Assembly (NCBI RefSeq): GCF_005047355.1
Contig: NZ_SUMC01000024.1
Coordinates: 1 to 64,000, forward strand
Direction of reading: 5' to 3'
DNA length: 64,000 bases
Origin: Actinacidiphila oryziradicis
Lineage (GTDB): Bacteria > Actinomycetota > Actinomycetes > Streptomycetales > Streptomycetaceae
Part shown: one piece after another, positions 36,718-45,167 of the stretch
Position numbering within the stretch: position 1 is the first letter of the stretch
Layout: each line of letters starts with the position of its first letter
Program-made: the position numbers and the translations under genes
Notes under the pieces: generated by a model
Told to the model about the DNA's origin: nothing
Database searches by the model: none
Seen by the model: the letters and a program-made list of their open reading frames with translations, nothing else

Positions 36718-38337
36718 CTACCGGCCCCGCGCCGGCCACCGCGCCGGACACGGCCTGTGCGAGCGCGTCCGGGGAACCGGCCTCCGGGCCGGGCCTGAGG
36801 GCTGCTGGACGCGGCGGGTCCGGGTGAACGCTTCGTACACCGCACCGGCGGCAAGCAGGATGACGGCCAGGTGCCAGGCCCAGTCCCCGTAGCGGTCGTA
36901 GGGGCTGTGGCCGCCGGCGAGCGGGACCTCGTAGACCGCGGCGGTGCTGCGGGAGGTGCCCAGGCGGGAGCCGACCGGCCGGCCCTGGGCGTCGTAGACC
37001 GCGGTGATGCCGGTGAGGGTGGCGTGGACCATCGGCCGCCAGGTCTCGGCCGACCGTAGGGCGGCGAGCGAGGCGTGCTGAGCGGGGGCCCAGCTGTGCT
37101 GGAAGGTGGAGGTGGAGGACTGGGCGACCAGCAGTTGTGCCCCGCCGTCGGCGAGGCGCCGGCTCATGTCGGGGAACGCCGACTCGAAGCACACGAGGGG
37201 GCCGAGCCGCAGTGTCCCGGTGCTCATGATGACCTGGTGGTCACCGCGCCGCCGGTCCTCGCCGGCTGCCTTGCCGACGGAGGTCGCCCAGCCCAGGAGC
37301 GAGCGGGCCGGGATGTACTCGCCGAAGGGCACCAGCCGCATCTTGTCGTAGCTGGCCCCGACCGGGCCGTCCGGGCCGATCAGGACAGAGGTCTTGGAGA
37401 TACCGCGCCCGTCGGCGCGCCGGGCGTCGACATTGACCAGCACGTCCGCGCCCACCTCGCTGGAGAGAGCGGCGAGCCGCCGAGCGATGTCCGGGCGGCT
37501 GGTCAGGTCGAAGCTGACGCTGCTCTCGCCCCACACCACCAGGTCGGCGCCCTGGCCGGCCAGCTGGCGGGTGAGCCGCTCCTCCCGGTCGAAGCGCGCC
37601 TGCGGACCTACGATCAGGCCGGGCTGCACTACCGCGATCCGTACTGTCCCGGTCCGCTTCGGCACCGGTGCCCACAGCCAGACCGCCGACGTCCCGAGCC
37701 CCACCACGGCCAGCGCCGCGCAGGCCGGATTACGGGCACGGGGCAGCGCGATCAGTACGGCGACGGCCGTGTTCACCACGACCACCAGCAGGCTGACCAG
37801 CCACACCCCGCCGACCGACACGAGCCGCAGCGCGGGCGTGAACTGCCACTGGCTCGCCCCGAGCAGCCCCCACGGACCGCCGAGGTACTGCCAGGAGCGA
37901 GCCAGCTCGGCCATCAGCCAGCCGCACGGCACCAGCACCAGCGCCGCCGCCACCTGCCTCCCACCCGGGTCCCTGCCCGGCGCCCCGCCCAGCAGCCGCC
38001 GCACCAGCCACCCCCACGGCGCCCACAACGCACCGAGGAACAGTGCCAGCGGCACGATGAAGACATGCAGGCTCGACCACAGCCAGTGATGCAACGCGAT
38101 CATGAACCCGGCGCCGCCCAGCCATCCGTCCAGTGCCGCCCGCCGCGCCGTCCCCGCCGACCGGGCCAGCAGAAGCCACGGCACCAGCGCCACATACGCC
38201 AGCCACCACAGTGACGGTGCCGGGAAGGCCAGCGCCGGAAGCGCGCCCGCGGCCACGGCCGCCACCCCGCGCATCCAGGGCGAGGTCAGCCGGGGGGATC
38301 GCGGCGCGGAAAGACGCCGGTCGACCGTCACTGTCAT
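36718..38337 (-). CDS. lnt: Apolipoprotein N-acyltransferase
   Basis: 539 aa. About eight N-terminal membrane segments precede a periplasmic nitrilase-like domain with the full Glu-Lys-Cys triad: VVWGESSV, YDKMRLVPFGEY and CFESAFP. It adds a third acyl chain to lipoproteins. A Pro/Arg-rich C-terminal tail follows the last helix. ATG at 38337 with GAGGGAGC upstream. Actinobacteria often carry more than one Lnt, so redundancy is possible. Confidence 0.92.
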   Translation of the reverse strand: MTVTVDRRLSAPRSPRLTSPWMRGVAAVAAGALPALAFPAPSLWWLAYVALVPWLLLARSAGTARRAALDGWLGGAGFMIALHHWLWSSLHVFIVPLALFLGALWAPWGWLVRRLLGGAPGRDPGGRQVAAALVLVPCGWLMAELARSWQYLGGPWGLLGASQWQFTPALRLVSVGGVWLVSLLVVVVNTAVAVLIALPRARNPACAALAVVGLGTSAVWLWAPVPKRTGTVRIAVVQPGLIVGPQARFDREERLTRQLAGQGADLVVWGESSVSFDLTSRPDIARRLAALSSEVGADVLVNVDARRADGRGISKTSVLIGPDGPVGASYDKMRLVPFGEYIPARSLLGWATSVGKAAGEDRRRGDHQVIMSTGTLRLGPLVCFESAFPDMSRRLADGGAQLLVAQSSTSTFQHSWAPAQHASLAALRSAETWRPMVHATLTGITAVYDAQGRPVGSRLGTSRSTAAVYEVPLAGGHSPYDRYGDWAWHLAVILLAAGAVYEAFTRTRRVQQPSGPARRPVPRTRSHRPCPARWPARGR

Positions 38338-38371
38338 GCGCGCTCCCTCACGATGTCACGATCGTCCTACC

Positions 38372-38797
38372 TCACCGCGGATCGCGCCCGCCGTCCAGGA
38401 CGATGATCTCGCCGGTCAGATACCCACTGGCGGCCACTGAAGCAACCAGATTCGCCACATCGGCTGAGCCGCCCGGCGCGCGGGCGACGGCGTTCAGGGC
38501 GCGCCCGGCGGCTACGGCCCCTGTGCCGCTGGCATTGGCGGGTCGGGTGGGGGTGCTGCCGTGGAAGTGGCCGTTCAGGGGGGAGAGCGACGTTGACGAT
38601 GAAGAGGTCGAGATCGGAGACGAAGACGGCGCGCGATCCGCGGCCAGGTGCAGCACCACCTCACCGAGGTCGGGCGGGAGCTGCTGCCGCTGATCCAGGT
38701 CGCTGCTGAGTGGATCTCCAGGCTGACGTCCCTGGCACCGGCCTCCACCCCACGCCCCGGGACGGCCCGATGGTCGCATGTCGCGGCGCGCCGATGA
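38372..38797. pseudogene. Cluster of gene remnants (SDR end, MFS-like start, HxlR end)
   Basis: Three unrelated fragments in about 430 bp. Minus strand 38372-38480 codes GSADVANLVASVAASGYLTG then EIIVLDGG, the C-terminus of an SDR. Minus strand about 38575-38625 codes SDLDLFIVNVALPPE, resembling an MFS N-terminal helix or an SDR strand. Plus strand 38642-38797 codes GQVQHHLTEVGRELLPLIQV and AAEWISRLTSL to a stop, the C-terminal wing/helix of an HxlR regulator. None has a complete frame. The HxlR piece lies just upstream of the intact NAD(P)-binding gene it may once have regulated. Confidence 0.65.
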
Positions 38798-38893
38798 GGT
38801 GCTTGAATCGTTGACGGGTGCCATCTAGGGTTTCCGTGAACATTCAAGTAAGGTCTCGGACTCAGGCAAGATCCGGGAAGGGACAACCCCGCC

Positions 38894-39523
38894 ATGAAGC
38901 TGCTCGTCCTGGGCGCCACCGGAGCCACCGGCCGCGAACTGCTCGTTCAGGCTCTACGGGCCGGGCACGAGGTTACCGCCTTCGTCCGGAACCCGGCCGC
39001 CCTGGACGACCTGAAGTCCCGTGTCCGCGTCCTCACCGGTGACGCCACCTCGGTGGTGGACCTCGCCGCCGCCCTGCCAGGGCACGACGCGGTGCTTTCC
39101 GCCCTCGGCTCCGGCAAGTCCATCCGGTCCGACATCGCCTCCCGCGCCGCAACGGCTCTGACCGAAGCCGCCGAGGACTCCGGAGTGCGCCGGGCGGTGT
39201 TCCTCTCCGCCTTCGGTGTCGGCGGCAGTCTCGCGCAGGGCAGCGTCATGCAGAAGACGCTCTACGGGACGGTGATGCGGTCGCTGTTCGCCGACAAGGC
39301 TGTTGCCGACGAGGTGATCCGTGCCAGCGCCCTGGACTGGACCCTGGTCTACCCCGTCGCCCTCACCCACGGCCCGGCCACCGGCACCTACCGCAGCGGG
39401 GAAAAGTTGCCGATGAGGGGCCTGCCCAGGATGAGCCGTGCCGACGTCGCCGAATTCATGCTCACCGCGGCAGCCGGTACCGAGTGGATCCGCCGTACCG
39501 CCGTGCTCAGCTCATCTCGGTGA
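38894..39523 (+). CDS. NAD(P)-binding protein, NmrA/YwnB-like atypical SDR
   Basis: 209 aa. The Rossmann GATGATGRELLVQAL motif, HDAVLSALGSGKS and VFLSAFGVGG place it in the NmrA-like atypical SDRs, which sense or reduce with NAD(P)H. Substrate unknown. ATG at 38894 behind AAGGGA. An HxlR fragment just upstream suggests its regulator gene was lost. Confidence 0.87.
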   Translation: MKLLVLGATGATGRELLVQALRAGHEVTAFVRNPAALDDLKSRVRVLTGDATSVVDLAAALPGHDAVLSALGSGKSIRSDIASRAATALTEAAEDSGVRRAVFLSAFGVGGSLAQGSVMQKTLYGTVMRSLFADKAVADEVIRASALDWTLVYPVALTHGPATGTYRSGEKLPMRGLPRMSRADVAEFMLTAAAGTEWIRRTAVLSSSR

Positions 39524-39597
39524 GCGCCGGCCGCGCCGCCATGGATCCAGGCGTCGCGGGCGTCGGTCCGGTCGCCGGTCCCGGCTGAGTGCGGCGG

Positions 39598-39819
39598 TCA
39601 GCCCGCGTCCGGTTCCTCGAGGCGGAAACCGACCTTCAGCCCCACCTGGTAGTGCTCGATCTCGCCGTCCGCGATCTGGCCGCGTACCTGGATCACCTCG
39701 AACCAGTCGAGATTGCGGAGGGTCTGGGAGGCACGGCGGATCCCGTTGCGAATGGCGGCGTCCACGCCCTCGTGGGAGGAGCCGACGATCTCGGTGATCC
39801 GGTAGGTGTGGTCGGTCAT
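39598..39819 (-). CDS. Dodecin family flavin-binding protein
   Basis: 73 aa, exactly dodecin length. TYRITEIVGSSHEGVDAAIR, RRASQTLRNLDWFEVIQVRG (with the flavin-stacking Trp) and EHYQVGLKVGFRLEE match the family, which forms hollow dodecamers storing flavin or CoA. ATG at 39819 behind GGAGG. Confidence 0.94.
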   Translation of the reverse strand: MTDHTYRITEIVGSSHEGVDAAIRNGIRRASQTLRNLDWFEVIQVRGQIADGEIEHYQVGLKVGFRLEEPDAG

Positions 39820-39922
39820 GGTGGCCTCCTTGGCCCGCTGGGGCGCGCAATGTCCTCTCCACGGTGCCCCACCGTCCGTCCGACCGCATTGGGAGGCGGT
39901 GCCACTCGGGGGTCAGGGGCCG

Positions 39923-40597
39923 CTAACGGCCGAAGCCCTGCCCCTGACCCAGATCGCCGCCGCCCTGCGGCAGTCCGCCGCCGCGGTGCCGGCCGCCGGT
40001 GTAGCTCTGCTCTGCCGAGCGCTGGGCGGCGGCTGCCCGCGCCAGGGCCTCCTGCCAGTCGGCGCTGTCCAAGTTCCCGCTGAGGCGGGCGTGGCGGGCA
40101 GTGCCGGAGGAACTGCTGGCGGCAGTGCTGGAGGAACTCGACGAGGAGGCCGGGGAAGCGATGGTCCGGGCGTTGCCGGTCGTCGCGGTGGTGCTTTTCG
40201 CCCCGGAGCCGGCGGCCTTGCTCTGTTCGGCGGGCACAGGGGCAGACACCGCGGCCAGGGCGGGGTCGATCGTCTGGTCCGGTGCCTGGTCGGGCGCCGA
40301 CTTCACCGGCTCATGGACCCGGGCGGCGATGGCGTCGGACGACTCGTGGGTGAGCAGCAGCCCCAGACCGACTGCGGCACCGGTGGCGGCGAGGAAGGCG
40401 GTGCCGATCGCGGAGCGTGGGGCGCGATGGCTCTGGCTGGGACAGTGCCGGCCGTTGATGACCTGTCCGCTGATGATTCTGGCCTCTGCCCCCTCGGTGG
40501 TCGCGAGGGGCTGTGGGCCGGGTATCACCTCGGTGGGGTCCAGAGGGCGGGTGGCCGTACGGCCCTGCTGCGCGGGCATCGGGAGCGGGTCAGCCAT
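39923..40597 (-). CDS. Hypothetical single-pass membrane protein with Ser-rich stalk
   Basis: 224 aa, unknown. Cytoplasmic Pro-rich start, one transmembrane helix (AIGTAFLAATGAAVGLGLLL), then a disordered extracytoplasmic region rich in Ala/Thr with a run of serines at about 150-165, and a Gly/Arg tail. No domain recognised. Such architecture is common for envelope proteins in Streptomyces. Divergent from the Fpg/Nei gene. Confidence 0.65.
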   Translation of the reverse strand: MADPLPMPAQQGRTATRPLDPTEVIPGPQPLATTEGAEARIISGQVINGRHCPSQSHRAPRSAIGTAFLAATGAAVGLGLLLTHESSDAIAARVHEPVKSAPDQAPDQTIDPALAAVSAPVPAEQSKAAGSGAKSTTATTGNARTIASPASSSSSSSTAASSSSGTARHARLSGNLDSADWQEALARAAAAQRSAEQSYTGGRHRGGGLPQGGGDLGQGQGFGR

Positions 40598-40716
40598 GGT
40601 CCCAGATCATTCACGGTTGACAGTGCCCTGTCCAGTTCCCTGGGCGAGTGAACGCCGCCCCACCTATTCGCGCGGCCTCTTGTGCGCCGGCCGGCCACTT
40701 GCCGCACACTGGGCCC

Positions 40717-41583
40717 ATGCCGGAGCTGCCGGAAGTCGAAGCCCTCGCCGGATTCCTCGCCGAGCGCCTGACCGGCCGTGCCATCGCCCGGGTGCTTCCG
40801 GTGGCGGTGAGCGTGCTCAAGACGTACGACCCGCCGCTGACCGCCCTGGAGGGACGCACCGTCACTTCGGTCACCCGGCACGGCAAATTCCTCGACATCG
40901 GCACCTCGGGCGTCCACATGGTCGTCCATCTCGCCAGGGCCGGCTGGTTGCGGTGGCAGGAGAAGCTGCCGCCCGAGCCGCCGCGCCCCGGCAGAGGACC
41001 GCTGGCCCTGCGCCTGGTGCTCGACGGACCGGAGAGAACCGGGTTCGACCTGACCGAGGCCGGCACCCGCAAAGGGCTCGCGGTGTACTGCGTCCGCGAG
41101 CCGTCCGACGTGCCCGGCATCGCGCGGCTCGGCCCGGACCCGTTCGACGAGGCGTTCACACTGGAGGTCCTGGCCGGACTGCTGGCGGACGAACGCCGCC
41201 AGATCAAGGGCGTACTCCGCGATCAGAGCGTGATCGCCGGCATCGGCAACGCCTACTCCGACGAGGTGCTGCACGCCGCACGCATGTCGCCGTACAAGCT
41301 CGCCGCGAGACTGACCGGCGACGAGATCTCCGTGCTGTACGAAGCGATGGGCAGCGTCCTGCGTGACGCCGTCGAACGCTCCCGGGGACAGGCGGCCGGC
41401 ACCCTGAAGGCTGAGAAGAAGAGCGGCCTGCGGGTGCACGGCCGTGCCGGTCAGCCGTGCCCCGTCTGCGGCGACACGATCCGCGAGGTGTCCTTCAGCG
41501 AGTCGTCGCTGCAGTACTGCCCAACCTGCCAGACCGGCGGCAAGCCGCTCGCCGACCGGCGGCTTTCCCGGCTGCTCAAGTAG
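40717..41583 (+). CDS. Fpg/Nei family DNA glycosylase
   Basis: 288 aa base-excision enzyme. The ATG at 40717 is fixed by the catalytic N-terminal PELPEVEALA, in which the processed Pro1 acts as nucleophile. The H2TH region (VIAGIGNAYSDEVLHAARMSP) and a C-terminal zinc finger (CPVCG...CPTCQTGGK) are intact. It could be MutM or a Nei-type enzyme. No ribosome site, suggesting a leaderless message. Confidence 0.92.
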   Translation: MPELPEVEALAGFLAERLTGRAIARVLPVAVSVLKTYDPPLTALEGRTVTSVTRHGKFLDIGTSGVHMVVHLARAGWLRWQEKLPPEPPRPGRGPLALRLVLDGPERTGFDLTEAGTRKGLAVYCVREPSDVPGIARLGPDPFDEAFTLEVLAGLLADERRQIKGVLRDQSVIAGIGNAYSDEVLHAARMSPYKLAARLTGDEISVLYEAMGSVLRDAVERSRGQAAGTLKAEKKSGLRVHGRAGQPCPVCGDTIREVSFSESSLQYCPTCQTGGKPLADRRLSRLLK

Positions 41584-41620
41584 CGCCGTTCGTCAGTAGT
41601 GCCGTTCCGTCCGGCACCGC

Positions 41621-42259
41621 TCAGGCGCTCCCGACCGCCAGCCCGGCGAGGAGCCGGTCCAGGACCGCCCCCGCTTCCTCGCGGGCCCGGTCGTGGTCCT
41701 CGGCGCGGGCGATGTACAGGCTGGCCTCGGAGATCAGCGACGCGAGCATACGGGTCAGGGGCGGCACCGGAAGCTCCTCGATCCGGCCTTCCTGGATCGC
41801 CTCGGTGAGTGCCTCGGCCAGCAGCAGATAGCCGTGCTGCTCCACCAGCGTGTCCCAGGCACTGTGCCCGAGCACGGCCGGGCCCTCGACGAGCACGATC
41901 CGCTGGAAGTCGGGATCATTGCAAGCATCGAGGAACGACTGGAATCCGGTCCGCAGCAGCTGCCACGCATCGCCCGGATGCTGTTCGGCCCGGCGGGTTT
42001 CCTGCTCGACCAGCCGCTCGGCCATCTCCTGGGCGCACTCGCCCATCACGGCCCGGAACAGATCCGCTTTATCGCGGAAGTGGTGGTACAGCGCACCCCG
42101 GGTGACCCGGGCGGCCGCCACGATGTCCTCGGTCCCGGTGGCCGCGTAGCCGCGCTCGGCGAAGAGCGTTCTGGCCGCCGCCACCAGGGACTTGCGGGTG
42201 TCGGCGACATGCTCGGAGCGGCGGCTCCCGGGGTTTCCGGTGGCACGGGGACTAGTCAT
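41621..42259 (-). CDS. TetR/AcrR family regulator
   Basis: 212 aa. HTH at about 20-65 (LVAAARTLFAERGYAATGTE, VTRGALYHHFRDKADLF); helical ligand domain after it. The ATG at 42259 begins MTSPRATG. Divergent from hpnH with a perfect CATACAG-A-CTGTATG palindrome between them, so it probably represses both genes. Confidence 0.9.
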   Translation of the reverse strand: MTSPRATGNPGSRRSEHVADTRKSLVAAARTLFAERGYAATGTEDIVAAARVTRGALYHHFRDKADLFRAVMGECAQEMAERLVEQETRRAEQHPGDAWQLLRTGFQSFLDACNDPDFQRIVLVEGPAVLGHSAWDTLVEQHGYLLLAEALTEAIQEGRIEELPVPPLTRMLASLISEASLYIARAEDHDRAREEAGAVLDRLLAGLAVGSA

Positions 42260-42274
42260 ACCTACATCCTGTCT

Positions 42275-42289
42275 CATACAGACTGTATG
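42275..42289. promoter_or_regulatory. TetR operator between tetR and hpnH
   Basis: Perfect 7-bp inverted repeat CATACAG-A-CTGTATG, 16 nt from the TetR start and 57 nt from hpnH. The symmetric centre overlaps a TATG..-type -10, typical of TetR autorepression. Confidence 0.75.
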
Positions 42290-42345
42290 GTGGTTACGGG
42301 TGATATTCCAAAGCTCGGTGTACTCGGCGGACGGAGACACGGATC

Positions 42346-43350
42346 ATGGCACTCCCGCTCAACCTCACCGTCAAGATGGGCAGCTACCTGGTCAAGCAGA
42401 AGCTGCTCCGGCGAGAAAAGTTCCCGCTCATCGTCGAGGTGGAACCGCTCTTCGCCTGCAACCTCGCGTGCAACGGCTGCGGCAAGATCCAGCACCCCGC
42501 CGGAGTGCTGAAGAAGCGCATGCCGGTCGCCCAGGTGATCGGCGCCGTGGAGGAGTGCGGCGCCCCGATGGTCTCGCTGGCCGGCGGCGAACCGCTGATG
42601 CACCCGGAGATCCACGTCATGGCCCGCGAGTTGCTGTCCCGCGGCAAGTTCGTGGTGCTGTGCACCAACGCGGTGTTGCTTCCGAAGCACCTCCACAAAT
42701 TCTCCCCGCACCGCAATTTCGCCTGGATGGTGCACATCGACGGTCTGCGCGAGCGGCACGACGAGTCGGTGAGCAAGGAAGGCGTCTTCGACCAGGCGGT
42801 CGAGGCGATACGGCAGGCCAAAGCGGCCGGCTTTGCCGTCTACACCAACTCCACCTTCTTCAACAACGACAGTCCGCAGGACGTCGTCGAGGTTCTGGAC
42901 TACCTCAACAACGACCTCAAGGTCGACCGGATGGAGATCTCCCCGGGCTACGCCTATGAGAAGGCCCCCGACCAGGACCGGTTCCTCGGGGTCGAACAGA
43001 CCCGGCAGCTGTTCAAGGAAGCCTTCTCGGAGGGGCGGCGGCGCAAGTGGCGGCTCAACCACTCCGAGCTGTACCTGGACTTCCTGGAGGGGCGCACCGA
43101 CTTCGAGTGCACACCCTGGGCGATCCCCTCGTATTCGCTCTTCGGCTGGCAGAAGCCCTGCTACCTGATGGCGGACGGGTACGCGGCGACCTACAAGGAG
43201 CTGCTGGAGACCACCGACTGGGACAAGTACGGCCGGGGCAAGGACCCGCGCTGCGACAACTGCATGGCGCACTGCGGCTATGAGCCAACGGCCGTGCTTG
43301 CCACGATGGGCTCGCTCAAGCAGTCGTTGAGGGCCGTGACCGCGGGCTGA
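42346..43350 (+). CDS. hpnH: Radical SAM adenosyl-hopene transferase HpnH
   Basis: 334 aa. Radical SAM cysteines C38-x3-C42-x2-C45 (FACNLACNGCGKIQHP) bind the 4Fe-4S cluster; LAGGEPLMHPEI and VHIDGLRERHDESV follow, and the C-terminal DUF3463-type region has PCYLMADGYAATYKELLE and a further Cys set (CDNCMAHCG). HpnH adds a 5'-deoxyadenosyl group to diploptene in C35 hopanoid synthesis. No squalene-hopene cyclase or other hpn gene is nearby, so this copy stands alone under a TetR regulator and could be a paralogue with another substrate. Confidence 0.88.
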   Translation: MALPLNLTVKMGSYLVKQKLLRREKFPLIVEVEPLFACNLACNGCGKIQHPAGVLKKRMPVAQVIGAVEECGAPMVSLAGGEPLMHPEIHVMARELLSRGKFVVLCTNAVLLPKHLHKFSPHRNFAWMVHIDGLRERHDESVSKEGVFDQAVEAIRQAKAAGFAVYTNSTFFNNDSPQDVVEVLDYLNNDLKVDRMEISPGYAYEKAPDQDRFLGVEQTRQLFKEAFSEGRRRKWRLNHSELYLDFLEGRTDFECTPWAIPSYSLFGWQKPCYLMADGYAATYKELLETTDWDKYGRGKDPRCDNCMAHCGYEPTAVLATMGSLKQSLRAVTAG

Positions 43351-43359
43351 ACCGGACGT

Positions 43360-43393
43360 GGACCGGCCCCGGGCCGCCGCCCGGAGCCGGTCC
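43360..43393 (+). terminator. Hairpin terminator after hpnH
   Basis: Nested GGACCGGC / GCCGGTCC (8 bp) and CCGGGC / GCCCGG (6 bp) arms, 9 nt after the hpnH stop. Confidence 0.65.
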
Positions 43394-43486
43394 TCCGGCA
43401 ATTTCATGGGGAATTCACAGGACAACGGAAGTCCTCGCGCAGCCGGTTGCCAGTCTTTTCACAGAATTCTCAGGCAGCGTCGGGAC

Positions 43487-43555
43487 ATGACCCCGAGTTC
43501 TTCCCATTTCGCCCCCGCCGCCACCACGATCACGACCCAGGACTCCTCGCGATGA
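43487..43555 (+). pseudogene. 22-codon ORF, possible collapsed response-regulator gene
   Basis: ATG at 43487 codes MTPSSSHFAPAATTITTQDS-S-R and stops in TGA overlapping the kinase ATG (ATGA, 43552-43555), the coupling normally seen between a response regulator and its kinase. The Ser/Thr-rich start resembles the N-terminal tail of some Streptomyces OmpR-type regulators. An in-frame deletion of the rest is inferred, not shown. Ribosome site weak. Confidence 0.35.
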
Positions 43556-45030
43556 GCGGGCGGCACTGGACGCTCCGTACCCGGCTGACCGTCTCCACCA
43601 CGGCGCTGCTGGCGGTGGTCTGCGCGGTGATCGCGCTGATCACAGCGTTGGCCATGCGCTCGTTCCTGCGGCAGAGCCTGGACGACCGGCTCGACGCCGT
43701 CGCCGACCGCTCGGCCGGCACCGTGACCCGGACCGTGGGCAAATCGGCGGAGCTGTCGTACCTCAGCGCGTTCGGGGTACCGGGCGGCACCGTGGGCGTC
43801 GCGGTGGACGGCGGCAGCGTGACGACCGCCGAGATGGTCAGCGCGACCGGGGAGGCGGAGCAGCCCACGGCCGCGCAGCAGGCGGTGCTGGCCGCGGTGC
43901 GGGCGGACGGCGGGCACTACACTGTGCGGCTGCCGGGGCTGGGCGTCTACCGGGTCAAGGCGGTGCGCGCCGGATCCGCAGACGGGGCGGTGGTGACCAC
44001 GGGGGTGCCGCTCGCGGCGGTGGACAGTATCGTCACCCGGCTGGTGGTGGTCGAGCTGGTGGTCGCGGCGGGCGGACTGGCCCTGGCAGGCCTGGCCTCG
44101 GCGGTCGTCGTCGGGCGCAATCTGCGGCCCCTGCGGCAGATATCGGCCACCGCTCTGCGGATCTCCGGCCGGCCGCTGCACAGCGGCGAGGTGTCAGCGC
44201 TGGAGCGGGTACCGGCGTCCGACGCCGATGCCAACACCGAAGTGGGCCGTGTCGCGGCCGCGCTGAACCGGCTGCTCGGCCACGTGGAAGGCGCGCTGGA
44301 GGCGCGCCACGCCAGCGAGCAGAGAATGCGCCGGTTCCTCGCCGACGCCAGCCACGAACTGCGTACGCCGCTGGCCGCCATCACCGGTTACGCCCAATTG
44401 ACCCGGCGCGGCACCGAAGTCGTCGGCCCGCAGACCGCATTGGCGCTGGCACAGGTCGAAGCCGGGGCCGCCCGGCTGAGTTCGCTCGTCGACGACCTGC
44501 TGCTGCTTGCCCGGCTGGATGACAACCGGCCACTGGAGCGGGGCGAGGTGGATCTCTCGCCGCTGGTCGCGGAAGCAGTGCGCGACGTCCACACCGCCGC
44601 CCCGGACCACCACTGGCGGCTCGAAGTGCCCAACGAGCCGGTACTGGTCACCGGCGATCAGGCCAGGCTCCATCAGGTCGTGGCCAATCTGCTGGCCAAC
44701 GCCCGTACCCATACCCCGGCCGGGACCACGGTCACAGCCGCGGTCCGGCCCCAGGAGGACGGGATACTGGTCCAGGTCACCGACGACGGCCCGGGTATCT
44801 CCCCCGAACTGCTGTCCAGGGTCTTCGAGCGGTTCGCCCGCGGTGACGCCTCACGCTCCCGGGCCGCCGGCGGTACGGGTCTGGGGCTGGCCGTCGTCTC
44901 CTCGGTCGTCGCCGCCCACAATGGGCGGGTGGAGGCGGCCAGCGAGCCGGGGCGCACCGTGTTCACTCTGCGGCTGCCCTGGGGCGCGCCGTCACCGGAG
45001 CGTATTGCGGAGGCCGTGGAGTCGTACTGA
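43552..45030 (+). CDS. Two-component sensor histidine kinase (orphan)
   Basis: 492 aa. TM1 (LTVSTTALLAVVCAVIALIT), an extracytoplasmic sensor of about 130 aa, TM2 (LVVVELVVAAGGLALAGLAS), HAMP, dimerisation/phosphoacceptor H-box RRFLADASHELRTPLAAITG, and the N/G1/G2 ATP boxes (VVANLLANARTHTP, VTDDGPGIS, GGTGLGLAVVSSVV). It autophosphorylates on His and should pass phosphate to an OmpR-type regulator, yet none is adjacent. ATG at 43552 overlaps the stop of a 22-codon ORF. Confidence 0.92.
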   Translation: MSGRHWTLRTRLTVSTTALLAVVCAVIALITALAMRSFLRQSLDDRLDAVADRSAGTVTRTVGKSAELSYLSAFGVPGGTVGVAVDGGSVTTAEMVSATGEAEQPTAAQQAVLAAVRADGGHYTVRLPGLGVYRVKAVRAGSADGAVVTTGVPLAAVDSIVTRLVVVELVVAAGGLALAGLASAVVVGRNLRPLRQISATALRISGRPLHSGEVSALERVPASDADANTEVGRVAAALNRLLGHVEGALEARHASEQRMRRFLADASHELRTPLAAITGYAQLTRRGTEVVGPQTALALAQVEAGAARLSSLVDDLLLLARLDDNRPLERGEVDLSPLVAEAVRDVHTAAPDHHWRLEVPNEPVLVTGDQARLHQVVANLLANARTHTPAGTTVTAAVRPQEDGILVQVTDDGPGISPELLSRVFERFARGDASRSRAAGGTGLGLAVVSSVVAAHNGRVEAASEPGRTVFTLRLPWGAPSPERIAEAVESY

Positions 45031-45167
45031 TCGGACCCGGACCGCACTTGTGTGCGGCCTGTCCCGGTCATGACCACAGAACCCCGTTCGCCGGCGGCCG
45101 GGGGCGGCGCCGCGGCGGCATCGATATGACGGAGTTCATACCCCTGTGCCGCTGAGGTGCGCCGGGG

